The notes below the pieces were generated by a model, which was given only the letters and a program-made list of their open reading frames with translations, had not been told where the DNA came from and did not search any database. From an uncultured Dehalococcoidia bacterium (lineage in GTDB: Bacteria > Chloroflexota > Dehalococcoidia > Dehalococcoidales > UBA3254), in assembly GCA_903890885.1 (NCBI GenBank), contig CAITCX010000018.1, positions 1 to 11,486 of the forward strand: a stretch of DNA of 11,486 bases, written 5' to 3'. Shown piece after piece: positions 1-5,795 of the stretch; positions within the stretch are counted from its first letter, which is position 1; each line of letters starts with the position of its first letter. The position numbers were made by a program, and so were the translations under genes.

Positions 1-165
1 CCCCACTTCACGTCCACTCGGAAGTTTCAGCCAGGCGAAACCCAGATCGATAGTCATTTCGCGGGCTTTTTCTTCTGCCAGACGGTCCGGGTCTATCCCC
101 GTCAGGGCACGAACCAGGGTAGATTTGCCGTGGTCAACATGCCCGGCAGTACCGATAACGAACAA
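1..165 (-). CDS. selB: Selenocysteine-specific elongation factor SelB, N-terminal 55 residues (cut by window edge)
   Basis: SelB is the GTPase that carries Sec-tRNA(Sec) to ribosomes stalled at a UGA next to a SECIS hairpin. The visible part is the start of the GTP-binding domain: MFVIGTAGHVDHGKSTLVR contains the P-loop GHVDHGKS (residues 8-15), followed by switch I with EKAREMTIDLGFAW. No ATG is available in this frame, because an in-frame TAG lies a few codons upstream. The start is therefore read as TTG at 165-163, six bases after a CAGGAG ribosome binding site that lies inside the end of selA. Only one base separates the selA stop from this start, so the two genes are translationally coupled. 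The gene runs off the left edge, so the C-terminal winged-helix SECIS-binding domains cannot be checked. The family call is secure; the start codon is an inference. Confidence 0.95.
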   Translation of the reverse strand, partial: MFVIGTAGHVDHGKSTLVRALTGIDPDRLAEEKAREMTIDLGFAWLKLPSGREVG

Positions 166-166
166 A

Positions 167-1549
167 TCAGGCTCCTGTAATCGACTCTATGGCCTTCTGC
201 AAACCCATGATCACTGCTTCGTCATCCCCGGGGGACACGGTACGGGGGTCCAGCAGCAAAATGTTTTCGCTGATGCGCCCAATTATGGGATTCTTCTGAA
301 GTCTCAAGTGGCGGGCTATTTTATGGGCCAGAGCGGGTTTTTTAGAATCACCGATGGCAAGCAGGCAAGTAGGCAAGGTATCTCCAGGTAAACTGCCACC
401 GCCTATAAGGCTCTCACCGTTAATCACCCGTGCCATAGAACCGGACGGCGCTGCCCAGATGTGAGCGCGGCGCTCAATCTCCGCTACCGGCAGGGAAATC
501 ATTTGCCAGACCGGGATTTTTAAGATAGCTTCACCTTTCAAGTAATGAAGTAATGTAGCTGACAGCCCGGCAATGCGAGTTTTATCGATGCGCATGGCCC
601 TCACCAGCGGGTGTTTTTTCAGTTTATCGATATAAACTTTCTTTCCCACGATGATTCCAGCCTGGGGGCCTCCCAGCAGCTTGTCCCCGGAGAAAAAGGC
701 CAGGTCAGCGCCGGTTTCAATGCTCTGCTGTATGGTGGGTTCCGGGTCAAGGCCGAACCGGGCAGTATCCAGCAGGCAACCGCTGCCCAGGTCATCCAAG
801 ACCAGCAGGTTCTTGGCTTTGCCCAGCGCCGCCATTTCCTCCAGAACTACAGTGTGAGTATAACCAAGTACTTTAAAATTACTGGTATGAACCCGCAGCA
901 AGGCGGCCGTTTTGGGAGTGATGGCCTGCTCAAAATCCTGGATATAAGTACAGTTGGTGGTGCCGACTTCAATTAATTTAGCACCGCTCTGGCGCATCAC
1001 GTCGGGAATGCGAAAGCCGCCGCCGATTTCCACCGCCTGGCCGCGGGAAACGATGACCTCTTTTCTTTTAGCCAGGGCAGATAATCCCAAAAGGACTGCC
1101 GAGGCATTATTATTGACTACCAGTCCCTCTTCGGCGCCGGTCAAGCGGCAAAGAAGAGATTCAATGTGAGTGTGACGAGAGCCTCGCTCGCCGCTTTCCA
1201 TATCAAATTCAAGGTTATTGTAACCCCGCGAAACGTTATTCATAGCCGCAATCGCTTCTTCACTGAGAGGCGCCCGGCCCAGGTTGGTATGCAGGATCAC
1301 ACCGGTGGCATTGATCAGGGGCCTGAGGCTTACACTGGATAAGGCCTGACCCTGGCAATAGATATTATCCACGATTTCTGCCATAGAGGGCGGGTCTTTG
1401 CCTTGAGAAATCGAAGTGCGGTAGCAGGCCAGGCTTTCTCTCGCAAGACTTACTATCAAATCATGAGGGAAGCTGCTCTCTAATTCTTTTAGTTTCTCTT
1501 CTGCGAGAAGCCTGTCTACACTGGGTAACTGGCGAAGCTTGTTGGTCAT
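167..1549 (-). CDS. selA: L-seryl-tRNA(Sec) selenium transferase SelA
   Basis: SelA is the PLP-dependent bacterial enzyme that converts Ser-tRNA(Sec) to Sec-tRNA(Sec) using selenophosphate. The 460-residue product has the family's usual length. It begins with the typical N-terminal segment LRQLPSVDRLL. It then has NATGVILHTNLGRAPLS, the SRGYNNLEFD segment, EEGLVVNNNASAVLL, and the PLP-lysine region FFSGDKLLGGPQAG. The ATG at 1549-1547 fits the expected N-terminus. The ribosome binding site upstream is poor, and a TATAAT lies only eight bases before the start, so a very short leader is possible. It is co-transcribed with selB downstream and divergent from selD. No internal stop or missing motif was seen. 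Confidence 0.97.
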   Translation of the reverse strand: MTNKLRQLPSVDRLLAEEKLKELESSFPHDLIVSLARESLACYRTSISQGKDPPSMAEIVDNIYCQGQALSSVSLRPLINATGVILHTNLGRAPLSEEAIAAMNNVSRGYNNLEFDMESGERGSRHTHIESLLCRLTGAEEGLVVNNNASAVLLGLSALAKRKEVIVSRGQAVEIGGGFRIPDVMRQSGAKLIEVGTTNCTYIQDFEQAITPKTAALLRVHTSNFKVLGYTHTVVLEEMAALGKAKNLLVLDDLGSGCLLDTARFGLDPEPTIQQSIETGADLAFFSGDKLLGGPQAGIIVGKKVYIDKLKKHPLVRAMRIDKTRIAGLSATLLHYLKGEAILKIPVWQMISLPVAEIERRAHIWAAPSGSMARVINGESLIGGGSLPGDTLPTCLLAIGDSKKPALAHKIARHLRLQKNPIIGRISENILLLDPRTVSPGDDEAVIMGLQKAIESITGA

Positions 1550-1556
1550 GTTGTTT

Positions 1557-1562
1557 ATTATA
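1557..1562 (-). promoter_or_regulatory. Possible -10 element for selA-selB
   Basis: The minus strand reads TATAAT here, eight bases before the selA ATG. A CTGAAA at 1587-1582 could be a weak -35, but its 19-base spacing is long. If used, this promoter would give a leaderless or nearly leaderless selA transcript, which fits the lack of a clear ribosome binding site. A chance match in AT-rich DNA is possible. Confidence 0.3.
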
Positions 1563-1640
1563 CCCTATTCCCACCCTGTTTTTTCAGTATTCTCGACGGT
1601 TGGTCACGGATATGGCATGGCTTAAACACTTCAATCGTTA

Positions 1641-1646
1641 TATAAT
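1641..1646 (+). promoter_or_regulatory. Possible -10 element for selD
   Basis: A perfect TATAAT lies 41 bases before the selD ATG at 1688. The -35 region (about 1618-1623, TGGCTT) is poor. The surrounding sequence is AT-rich and partly symmetrical, so this is only a candidate. Confidence 0.35.
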
Positions 1647-1687
1647 TATATCTGGTAATCAGGGGCAGAACTGATGAGGGAGAATTG

Positions 1688-2734
1688 ATGGAGAATAATG
1701 CACCCCGGCTAACCGAGCTGGTATCCGGGGCGGGTTGAGCCGCCAAAATAGGTCCGTGTGACCTGAATAAAGCTTTGCTTGATTTGATTCCGGCGCCCAA
1801 TCAGGATGTACTGCGAAGCATGGAACGGTTGGACGATGCTGGCGTATACAAAATTTCAAATGAAGTTGCACTCATCCAGACCATTGATTTCATCACACCC
1901 ATAGTCAATGATCCGTACGAATTCGGGCAAATTGCCGCCGCTAATTCCATCAGCGATGTGTACACTATGGGCGGTAAGCCCATAACTGCTATGAATGTGG
2001 TGTGCTTCCCTAATACCAGGCTGGATATGTCGCTGCTGCGGGAAATCCTGAGGGGTGGGCTGAACAAAATCGAGGAAGCCGGGGCTGCCCTGATGGGAGG
2101 TCACAGCGTGACCGATCAGGAGATGAAATACGGACTTTCCGTAACCGGAGTAGTACATCCTGATAAACTAATAACTAATTCGGGAACCCGTATCGGAGAT
2201 GTTCTGGTTTTAACCAAACCTATCGGCACGGGAGTGATGAGCACCGCCCTGAAAAATCGATTGGTAGACGATGAGGCTTTTAAGCCGGTTATGCACAGTA
2301 TGACCACGCTAAACAAAAAGGCCGCTGAGCTTATGATTGAGCTTAACGCTCATGCCTGTACGGATATTACCGGTTTCGGGTTAATCGGGCATGCTTCCCA
2401 CCTGGTGCAGGAGGGAGAAACTGGAATTGAGTTAAACTTTGAAGCTATCCGCTATTTTCCGGATGTTATGGATTTTCTAAAGAAAGAGGTTGCTCCCGGA
2501 GGACTGGGTCGCAACAGGGATTATTATTCCCATCAGGTTGATTTCAAAGGCCGCATTGCTGAATATAAAAGGAATTTACTCTTTGATCCGCAAACTTCAG
2601 GCGGGTTGTTGATTGCTCTTACGGCATCCGATGCCGGGATATTGTTAGAGAAACTGCGAAAATCCGGCATTATGGATGCGGAAATAATAGGGAAGATAAT
2701 CAAGCAACCCGAACATAAGATAGTTGTGAAATAG
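1688..2734 (+). CDS. selD: Selenide, water dikinase SelD, a selenoprotein with Sec at residue 17 (UGA at 1736-1738)
   Basis: SelD makes selenophosphate from selenide and ATP, the selenium donor for SelA. Reading from ATG 1688 through the in-frame TGA at 1736-1738 gives a 348-residue protein, the family's usual length. Its N-terminus contains LVSGAGUAAKIGP. In E. coli SelD the catalytic pair is Cys17 and Lys20; here Sec falls at 17 and Lys at 20. Other family features follow: LDDAGVYK with Asp50, AAANSISDVYTMGGKP with Asp90, the LMGGHSVTD segment, and ACTDITGFGLIGHA with Asp226, matching the metal/ATP ligands. A GAGGGAG ribosome binding site (1676-1682) lies five bases before the ATG. Without recoding, the longest open frame starts at TTG 1775 and loses the active site. 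It diverges from selA-selB, which would decode its UGA, so supply could be autoregulatory (inference). Confidence 0.95.
1736..1764 (+). promoter_or_regulatory. Sec UGA codon and bacterial SECIS-like hairpin in selD
   Basis: The TGA at 1736-1738 is followed, 11 bases later, by a perfect 5-bp stem AGGTC (1750-1754) / GACCT (1760-1764) closing the loop CGTGT. Bacterial SECIS hairpins sit just downstream of the UGA inside the coding region and carry a G at the start of the apical loop. The distance and the G at loop position 2 fit. The lower stem is weak, so the exact fold is uncertain, but recoding is supported independently by protein conservation on both sides of the UGA. Confidence 0.75.
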
Positions 2735-2756
2735 CCTTGCATAACAAATTTCACAA
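2724..2756. repeat. Perfect 9-bp inverted repeat at the selD 3' end
   Basis: TTGTGAAAT (2724-2732) and ATTTCACAA (2748-2756) are perfect inverted copies separated by 15 bases. The left arm overlaps the last codons and stop of selD. The right arm covers the -35 hexamer of the next promoter. It could be an operator or a weak terminator stem; the stem is AT-rich and no T-tract follows, so a terminator is less likely. Confidence 0.45.
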
Positions 2757-2778
2757 AAACCCAATTTGATGCTAAAAT
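2750..2778 (+). promoter_or_regulatory. Sigma-70 type promoter for the cupredoxin gene
   Basis: TTCACA (2750-2755, one mismatch to TTGACA), a 17-base spacer and TAAAAT (2773-2778), with a TGC extension just before the -10, make a good vegetative promoter. It lies about 110 bases before the cupredoxin start, leaving a leader of roughly 100 bases. Confidence 0.6.
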
Positions 2779-2887
2779 AGAAATAGTTCTCAATCAATCG
2801 TACCTCTCCAATATGAAAATCTACAGCAACGTCGAAATATTAAATTGATCAAAACCACATTCTTTGAGGAGGAAAAACAGGAACAAT

Positions 2888-3283
2888 ATGAATAAGACTT
2901 TGCACGGTTTGCGCTACTTTTTGCCAGCATTATTTATTATGCTCTCTCTCGTTACCCTGGTCGGATGCAGCGGAGCATCTGGAGCAACTTCTTCTACGAG
3001 TTCCTCGCAGTCCGGAACCGGCAACTCAGTAGATATAAACGGTTCCTCTTTTTCACCGGTTACTCTCAACATAAAGGTTGGCACTACTGTGACCTGGACC
3101 AATAAAGTGTCAGAAACGCGTCAGATAGCCAGCGACAATTATATTTTTACCAGCCTTCCTCTCGAAAAAGGCAAGACGTACAGCTACACTTTTGACAAAG
3201 CAGGGACGTACAAATACCACTGCACAAAGGTAGCGTCTATATCTGAAACTATATATAGCGGTACTGTGATTGTAGAACCGTAG
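2888..3283 (+). CDS. Cupredoxin-fold lipoprotein with apparently lost copper ligands
   Basis: The 131-residue product is an exported lipoprotein: a hydrophobic segment (residues 10-25) ends in the lipobox LVGC with Cys27. A Ser/Thr/Gly-rich linker (28-48) leads into a plastocyanin-like beta domain (49-131). Family-like segments include FSPVTLNIKVGTTVTWTN and TYSYTFDKAGTYKYHC. In blue-copper relatives the first His follows WTN, and the Cys loop reads C-x-x-H-x-x-M. Here the first position is Arg78, Cys112 is kept, and the later His and Met positions are Val115 and Ile118. It is therefore probably not a normal electron carrier. ATG 2888 is chosen because AGGA lies five bases upstream. An in-frame TTG at 2864 would add eight residues but overlaps the GAGGAGG at 2866-2872. 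It has its own promoter and terminator. Confidence 0.88.
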   Translation: MNKTLHGLRYFLPALFIMLSLVTLVGCSGASGATSSTSSSQSGTGNSVDINGSSFSPVTLNIKVGTTVTWTNKVSETRQIASDNYIFTSLPLEKGKTYSYTFDKAGTYKYHCTKVASISETIYSGTVIVEP

Positions 3284-3349
3284 TATTACCGCAGCGGCAA
3301 AGAAAAAACTTCATGCGAGCCTGAATTAAAGGTACAAACAAATAAATAA

Positions 3350-3382
3350 CCGCCTGGACTAATCATCCAGGTGGTTTTGTTT
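3350..3382 (+). terminator. Rho-independent terminator after the cupredoxin gene
   Basis: CCGCCTGGA (3350-3358) pairs with TCCAGGTGG (3366-3374), nine pairs including one G-T, around a 7-base loop. TTTTGTTT follows directly. It lies 67 bases after the cupredoxin stop. An A-rich stretch on the other side might let it also act on minus-strand transcripts leaving the tRNA-Arg. Confidence 0.88.
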
Positions 3383-3452
3383 AACACAGGACAGTTTAAT
3401 TAGAAAGCCCCTGAGCATTCAGCAATTTAAGGGTTTTATTAGCTTCAGAAAG

Positions 3453-3528
3453 TGGTGCGCCTGGAGGGATTCGAACCCTCGACCACCGGTTTCGAAGACC
3501 GATGCTCTATCCACTGAGCTACGGGCGC
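3453..3528 (-). tRNA. tRNA-Arg (anticodon TCG, reads CGA)
   Basis: The minus strand gives a complete cloverleaf: 5' acceptor GCGCCCG, D arm GCTCAGTGGATAGAGC, and a 5-bp anticodon stem around the loop CTTCGAA (3497-3491). The T arm is GAGGG-TTCGAAT-CCCTC, and a CCA end is encoded at 3455-3453. The acceptor stem has one C-A mismatch at the sixth pair. The anticodon TCG at 3495-3493 assigns arginine. Confidence 0.96.
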
Positions 3529-3643
3529 TTGAGGCTGTGTTTGAGGCTACAGTGGTGATTATGCCTTATTCTTTAGGTTGACATAAACAATTATTGCTAA
3601 CGCTTGGCAAATCACTTCGGGTAATCGCCTCATACTCAGTCCA

Positions 3644-3672
3644 ATTATACTGGTTGGTAATAGCCTCGTCAA
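3644..3672 (-). promoter_or_regulatory. Strong sigma-70 type promoter upstream of tRNA-Arg
   Basis: On the minus strand TTGACG (3672-3667), exactly 17 bases, and TATAAT (3649-3644) form a near-consensus promoter. It points toward the tRNA-Arg, whose 5' end is at 3528, about 115 bases downstream of the -10. The stretch between (3529-3643) holds no gene I could support and would be a long leader or a small RNA. Confidence 0.7.
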
Positions 3673-3777
3673 AGCGTTTAGCTTATGATTGTGGGAAAAA
3701 ATCGATGCATGAGGGGGGCTCAGGAGTTAGCGCGGTGCTGGGGTTACCAATACTATTTGATCAGGGGCAACTTCTAA

Positions 3778-4064
3778 TCAAGTTATCAGTTTCAATTTGC
3801 GCAGTTCATCCAATAGTTGTTACGGATGGGCTTGGTCAAATACACATCGCAAGGGCCCTTGTAAGCACTGATAATATTTTTAATATAGCTTAAAGCTGTG
3901 GTCATGATTATCTTTGGCCCATGGGAAGAGTCAATACCCCTGGTTTCCGCCAGTGCCATGATCCCATGATGGACAGCTGTCCATCATGGGATTATGATAT
4001 CAAGGCAGATAGGGTCATATTGCTTATTTTCGTCCACTGCTATACGTAAGGCCTAAACGGCCGG
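3778..4064 (-). pseudogene. C-terminal part of a broken single-domain response regulator (CheY-like)
   Basis: The minus-strand translation from about 4064 to 3778 is the later three quarters of a receiver domain. AVDENKQYDPICLDI carries the phospho-acceptor Asp. GIDSSHGPKIIMTTAL gives the Thr switch region, and CDVYLTKPIR gives the conserved Lys-Pro. The end LDELRKLKLIT* is in another frame. Lesions seen: a TAG at 4055-4053 where the family usually has Glu; a TGA at 3986-3984 inside a perfect palindrome replacing the normal MDG segment; and a one-base loss after KPIR near 3820. No start codon or N-terminal Asp pair is present. Those lie in a separate fragment at 5389-5291, and the two pieces fit end to end. 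The gene is dead as read here. Confidence 0.8.
3961..3992. repeat. Perfect 32-bp palindrome inside the broken response regulator
   Basis: The 16-base arm ATCCCATGATGGACAG is followed with no spacer by its exact reverse complement. Read on the minus strand, the first arm matches the receiver motif Pro-Met-Met-Asp. The second arm replaces the codons that should follow. This looks like an inverted duplication from template switching during replication rather than a binding site. Confidence 0.9.
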
Positions 4065-4081
4065 GGTTTTTATGCCTGATA

Positions 4082-4309
4082 TTAAAGAGCTGCAATTTTG
4101 TCTGCCAGTGTTTTCGCTTTTTCTTTGCCGATTAACAGGCCGGCTGATATATTTACCCATTTGGCGAGTTCAGGCAGGTGTTGCTTCTCAATTGCTTCGA
4201 AGTCCAAACCGTTCATATGTGCCGAGGTTTGCCTCTGCATAAATTTTCCTGTCGCGGGGCCAAGAAAATTTACAGCTAATGAAGTTACCTCGTTAGATAT
4301 TTTACTCAT
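4082..4309 (-). CDS. Unrecognised 75-residue protein downstream of the HAMP receptor
   Basis: I do not recognise this family. The product is soluble-looking, without signal peptide, membrane segment or Cys. It is probably mostly helical, with segments such as VNFLGPATGKFMQRQ, IEKQHLPELAKW and KEKAKTLADKIAAL. It begins at ATG 4309, 44 bases after the HAMP receptor stop, on the same strand, and has only a weak purine-rich ribosome binding site. Its codons look orderly and the composition is protein-like, so it is likely a real gene co-transcribed with the HAMP protein. A role as a small partner or adaptor of that output-less receptor is inference from position only. Confidence 0.7.
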   Translation of the reverse strand: MSKISNEVTSLAVNFLGPATGKFMQRQTSAHMNGLDFEAIEKQHLPELAKWVNISAGLLIGKEKAKTLADKIAAL

Positions 4310-4353
4310 GTTTCATCACTTCTTTTTTATTTCTCGCCCAACTGTTTTTCATG

Positions 4354-5181
4354 TTATTTCTTGTCATCCGGCCGCTGCTCGTCCTCAGCCATCATTATTT
4401 TCAAACTGGTCACCATTCTGCCGAAAGAGTCAGCCAGCTCGCCAATCTCATCCTTTCTTACCACATCTACAAAGACATTTGTATTACCTTTACTGATTTC
4501 GTTGGCAGTTTTATTCAGTTTCTTGATATCTCGAATAATGGTTACCGAAAAAGACTCAATTAGAAAAGCTGCTATCAAAATTGCCATGGCCATGATCAGG
4601 TAAATTGTGCGCCCTATGAAATTCTGTCTTTCAATGACTTGGGTGGCTTTTATATCTGCCCCGACCAGCAAAACAGTTTTTCCAGATCCATCTTTCAGAG
4701 GAGCATATCCTGAAAGAAAAGTTCCCCATTCGTCTGTATAAAGGTCGTCGGAGGCAACAGGACTTTTAACGGCATCAAACAGACGAGCTTCAGGATCTGT
4801 ATATACCTGCCCGATTGCAGCCGGATTATCACTGGTATCATCAACTACAAAGGTTACCTTGTTTCCCTCAAGGCGCATGACATATATATTGCTTACCATG
4901 GTACTTAGAGAACGCAAGTGGACCATTTTATCCTTTAACGCCATATATTCCGGTTGGCTTTCCTGACCGGGTTCAAGTTGAGATAGGGCGGCAATGTCGG
5001 ATTGTGTAAACTGATTAGATATTATGCCGATTATTTGTTGCATGTCATCTCTGGTAGAATCTAGCAGGGCCTTTTGAGTCTGGCCTAAGGTGAACCTAAA
5101 GGTCCCTCCAGCTATGACTACGATAAGCAAGACGAAGCTCAACACTAACTTGGTTTGCAGACTATTGAATATTTTAAGCAT
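4354..5181 (-). CDS. HAMP-domain membrane receptor without an output domain
   Basis: The 275-residue product has a first membrane helix (about residues 11-32), an extracytoplasmic sensor (33-188) and a second helix (190-215). A HAMP domain (about 208-263) has the signature DEIGELADSFGRM, then the protein ends in a short charged tail. There is no kinase, methyl-accepting, cyclase or GGDEF domain, so it must signal through a partner or have lost its output. The sensor resembles that of the neighbouring hybrid kinase: both have GQVY, then WGT plus a hydrophobic stretch ending in PL, then a VG/LG-x-DI-x-A strand. ATG 5181 is preferred because AAGGA lies nine bases upstream and the protein then starts MLKIFNSLQTKLVLSF. 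ATG 5190 and GTG 5235 are alternatives. It lies between two pieces of a split response regulator. Confidence 0.85.
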   Translation of the reverse strand: MLKIFNSLQTKLVLSFVLLIVVIAGGTFRFTLGQTQKALLDSTRDDMQQIIGIISNQFTQSDIAALSQLEPGQESQPEYMALKDKMVHLRSLSTMVSNIYVMRLEGNKVTFVVDDTSDNPAAIGQVYTDPEARLFDAVKSPVASDDLYTDEWGTFLSGYAPLKDGSGKTVLLVGADIKATQVIERQNFIGRTIYLIMAMAILIAAFLIESFSVTIIRDIKKLNKTANEISKGNTNVFVDVVRKDEIGELADSFGRMVTSLKIMMAEDEQRPDDKK

Positions 5182-5236
5182 TTGTTCCATCCTTACAACA
5201 TGATTTCTTTTTGTACTTATGAAATACCTTACCACA

Positions 5237-5389
5237 TCAGAATCGAAATTGATTGGGAAAAATTACCCAATTCCAGTGAAAAAAGGCTACATTACCATTA
5301 ACAGCTTCGTGCGATCGGCCGTAATTCTTCAGAAGTTCCTGCATAAGCAGGCGGCTGGTGAAATCGTCTTCAACAATCAGTGTTTTCAT
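5237..5389 (-). pseudogene. N-terminal fragment of the broken response regulator
   Basis: A 50-codon frame starts at ATG 5389, six bases after a strong AAGGAG ribosome binding site and 25 bases after the Hpt stop. It begins MKTLIVEDDFTSRLLMQELL and continues through HEAVNGN, a textbook first strand, acidic Asp pair (Asp8, Asp9) and first helix of a receiver domain. After residue 33 the receiver similarity stops and the frame continues with VAFFHWNW and reaches TGA at 5239-5237. The missing remainder of a receiver is found at 4064-3778 on the same strand. The product would be the terminal phospho-acceptor of the kinase-Hpt relay; as a 50-residue peptide it lacks the phosphorylated Asp and cannot work. 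Confidence 0.85.
5252..5271 (-). other. Small hairpin at the end of the response regulator fragment
   Basis: ATTGGG (5252-5257) pairs with CCCAAT (5266-5271) around an 8-base AT-rich loop. It lies between the receiver breakpoint and the HAMP receptor gene. No T-tract follows on the minus strand, so a terminator is unlikely; it may be chance. Confidence 0.3.
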
Positions 5390-5414
5390 ATGGAACTCCT
5401 TTGTACTACTACAG

Positions 5415-5780
5415 TTATATTGTTGTCAGAACTTCTCTGAGTTGTGCAAACCGCGTTTCCAGTTCAGTGACGCGTGCATCAGCGGTGTTGAAATCTTTGG
5501 ATTTGAAGGCTTTTTCCATCTCAAAGGCAACAAACCGTAATTGTTCTCCCCCCACCAGGGCAGAAGCCCCTTTAATGGTGTGGGCCTTACGTTCTGAACC
5601 CAGGATATCTCCAGCATCTACCAGCAGTTTCAAGGCCTGAATCTGCTGCGGAATATCCGTCAGAAACGTTTCCGTAATTATCTTGGCCAGGTCCTGATCA
5701 TCCATCAGGCGGGCCAGCATGCCCTGTTTGTCCCAGATGGGCAGGTCCGTGACCTGAGGGTACTGTGTTTCTGTCTGCAT
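5415..5780 (-). CDS. Stand-alone histidine phosphotransfer (Hpt) protein
   Basis: The 121-residue cytoplasmic protein is a four-helix Hpt module that passes phosphate between receiver domains. The phosphorylated histidine is His67 in AHTIKGASA, matching the HxxKG signature. Flanking helices contain FLTDIPQQIQALK and LRFVAFEMEKAF. The length is normal for a single-domain Hpt. AGAGGAGA lies just upstream of ATG 5780. The gene starts 15 bases after the hybrid kinase stop and is followed 25 bases later by the response regulator fragment, so these form an operon. It would receive phosphate from the kinase receivers and pass it to the regulator, whose gene is broken here. Confidence 0.93.
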   Translation of the reverse strand: MQTETQYPQVTDLPIWDKQGMLARLMDDQDLAKIITETFLTDIPQQIQALKLLVDAGDILGSERKAHTIKGASALVGGEQLRFVAFEMEKAFKSKDFNTADARVTELETRFAQLREVLTTI

Positions 5781-5795
5781 GGTCTTGTTCTCCTC

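Larger units (their letters stand above)
4065..5290. other. Segment of about 1.2 kb separating the two halves of the response regulator
   Basis: This stretch holds a HAMP receptor gene, a 75-residue gene and flanking non-coding DNA, and lies between receiver residues 33 and about 35. Removing it restores the canonical receiver order and spacing. No transposase, integrase or terminal inverted repeat was seen. Near the junctions the minus strand reads TAGCCTT on the N-terminal side and TAGGCCTT on the C-terminal side, a possible but imperfect short duplication. The boundaries are approximate. Two independently decayed regulator genes are the alternative. Confidence 0.45.

Noticed and set aside
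1550..1687. A tRNA-Sec (selC) gene between selA and selD
   Set aside because: No long acceptor stem, TCA anticodon loop or T arm could be found in this intergenic region on either strand.
1775..2734. SelD as a 319-residue protein starting at TTG
   Set aside because: The start has no ribosome binding site and omits the conserved active-site N-terminus that is present upstream through the UGA.
3594..3893. Plus-strand 99-residue open frame between tRNA-Arg and the HAMP locus
   Set aside because: It lies mostly antisense to the recognisable receiver pseudogene and the tRNA-Arg promoter, has no ribosome binding site and resembles no protein.
4048..4074. GGCC-TAAAC-GGCC hairpin followed by GGGGTTTTT as a terminator
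   Set aside because: The stem is only four pairs and the T-tract is separated from it by four G; the sequence is better explained as receiver codons and the junction.
4065..5290. Insertion sequence or transposon
   Set aside because: No transposase-like frame and no terminal inverted repeats were found; the possible short duplication at the junctions is imperfect.
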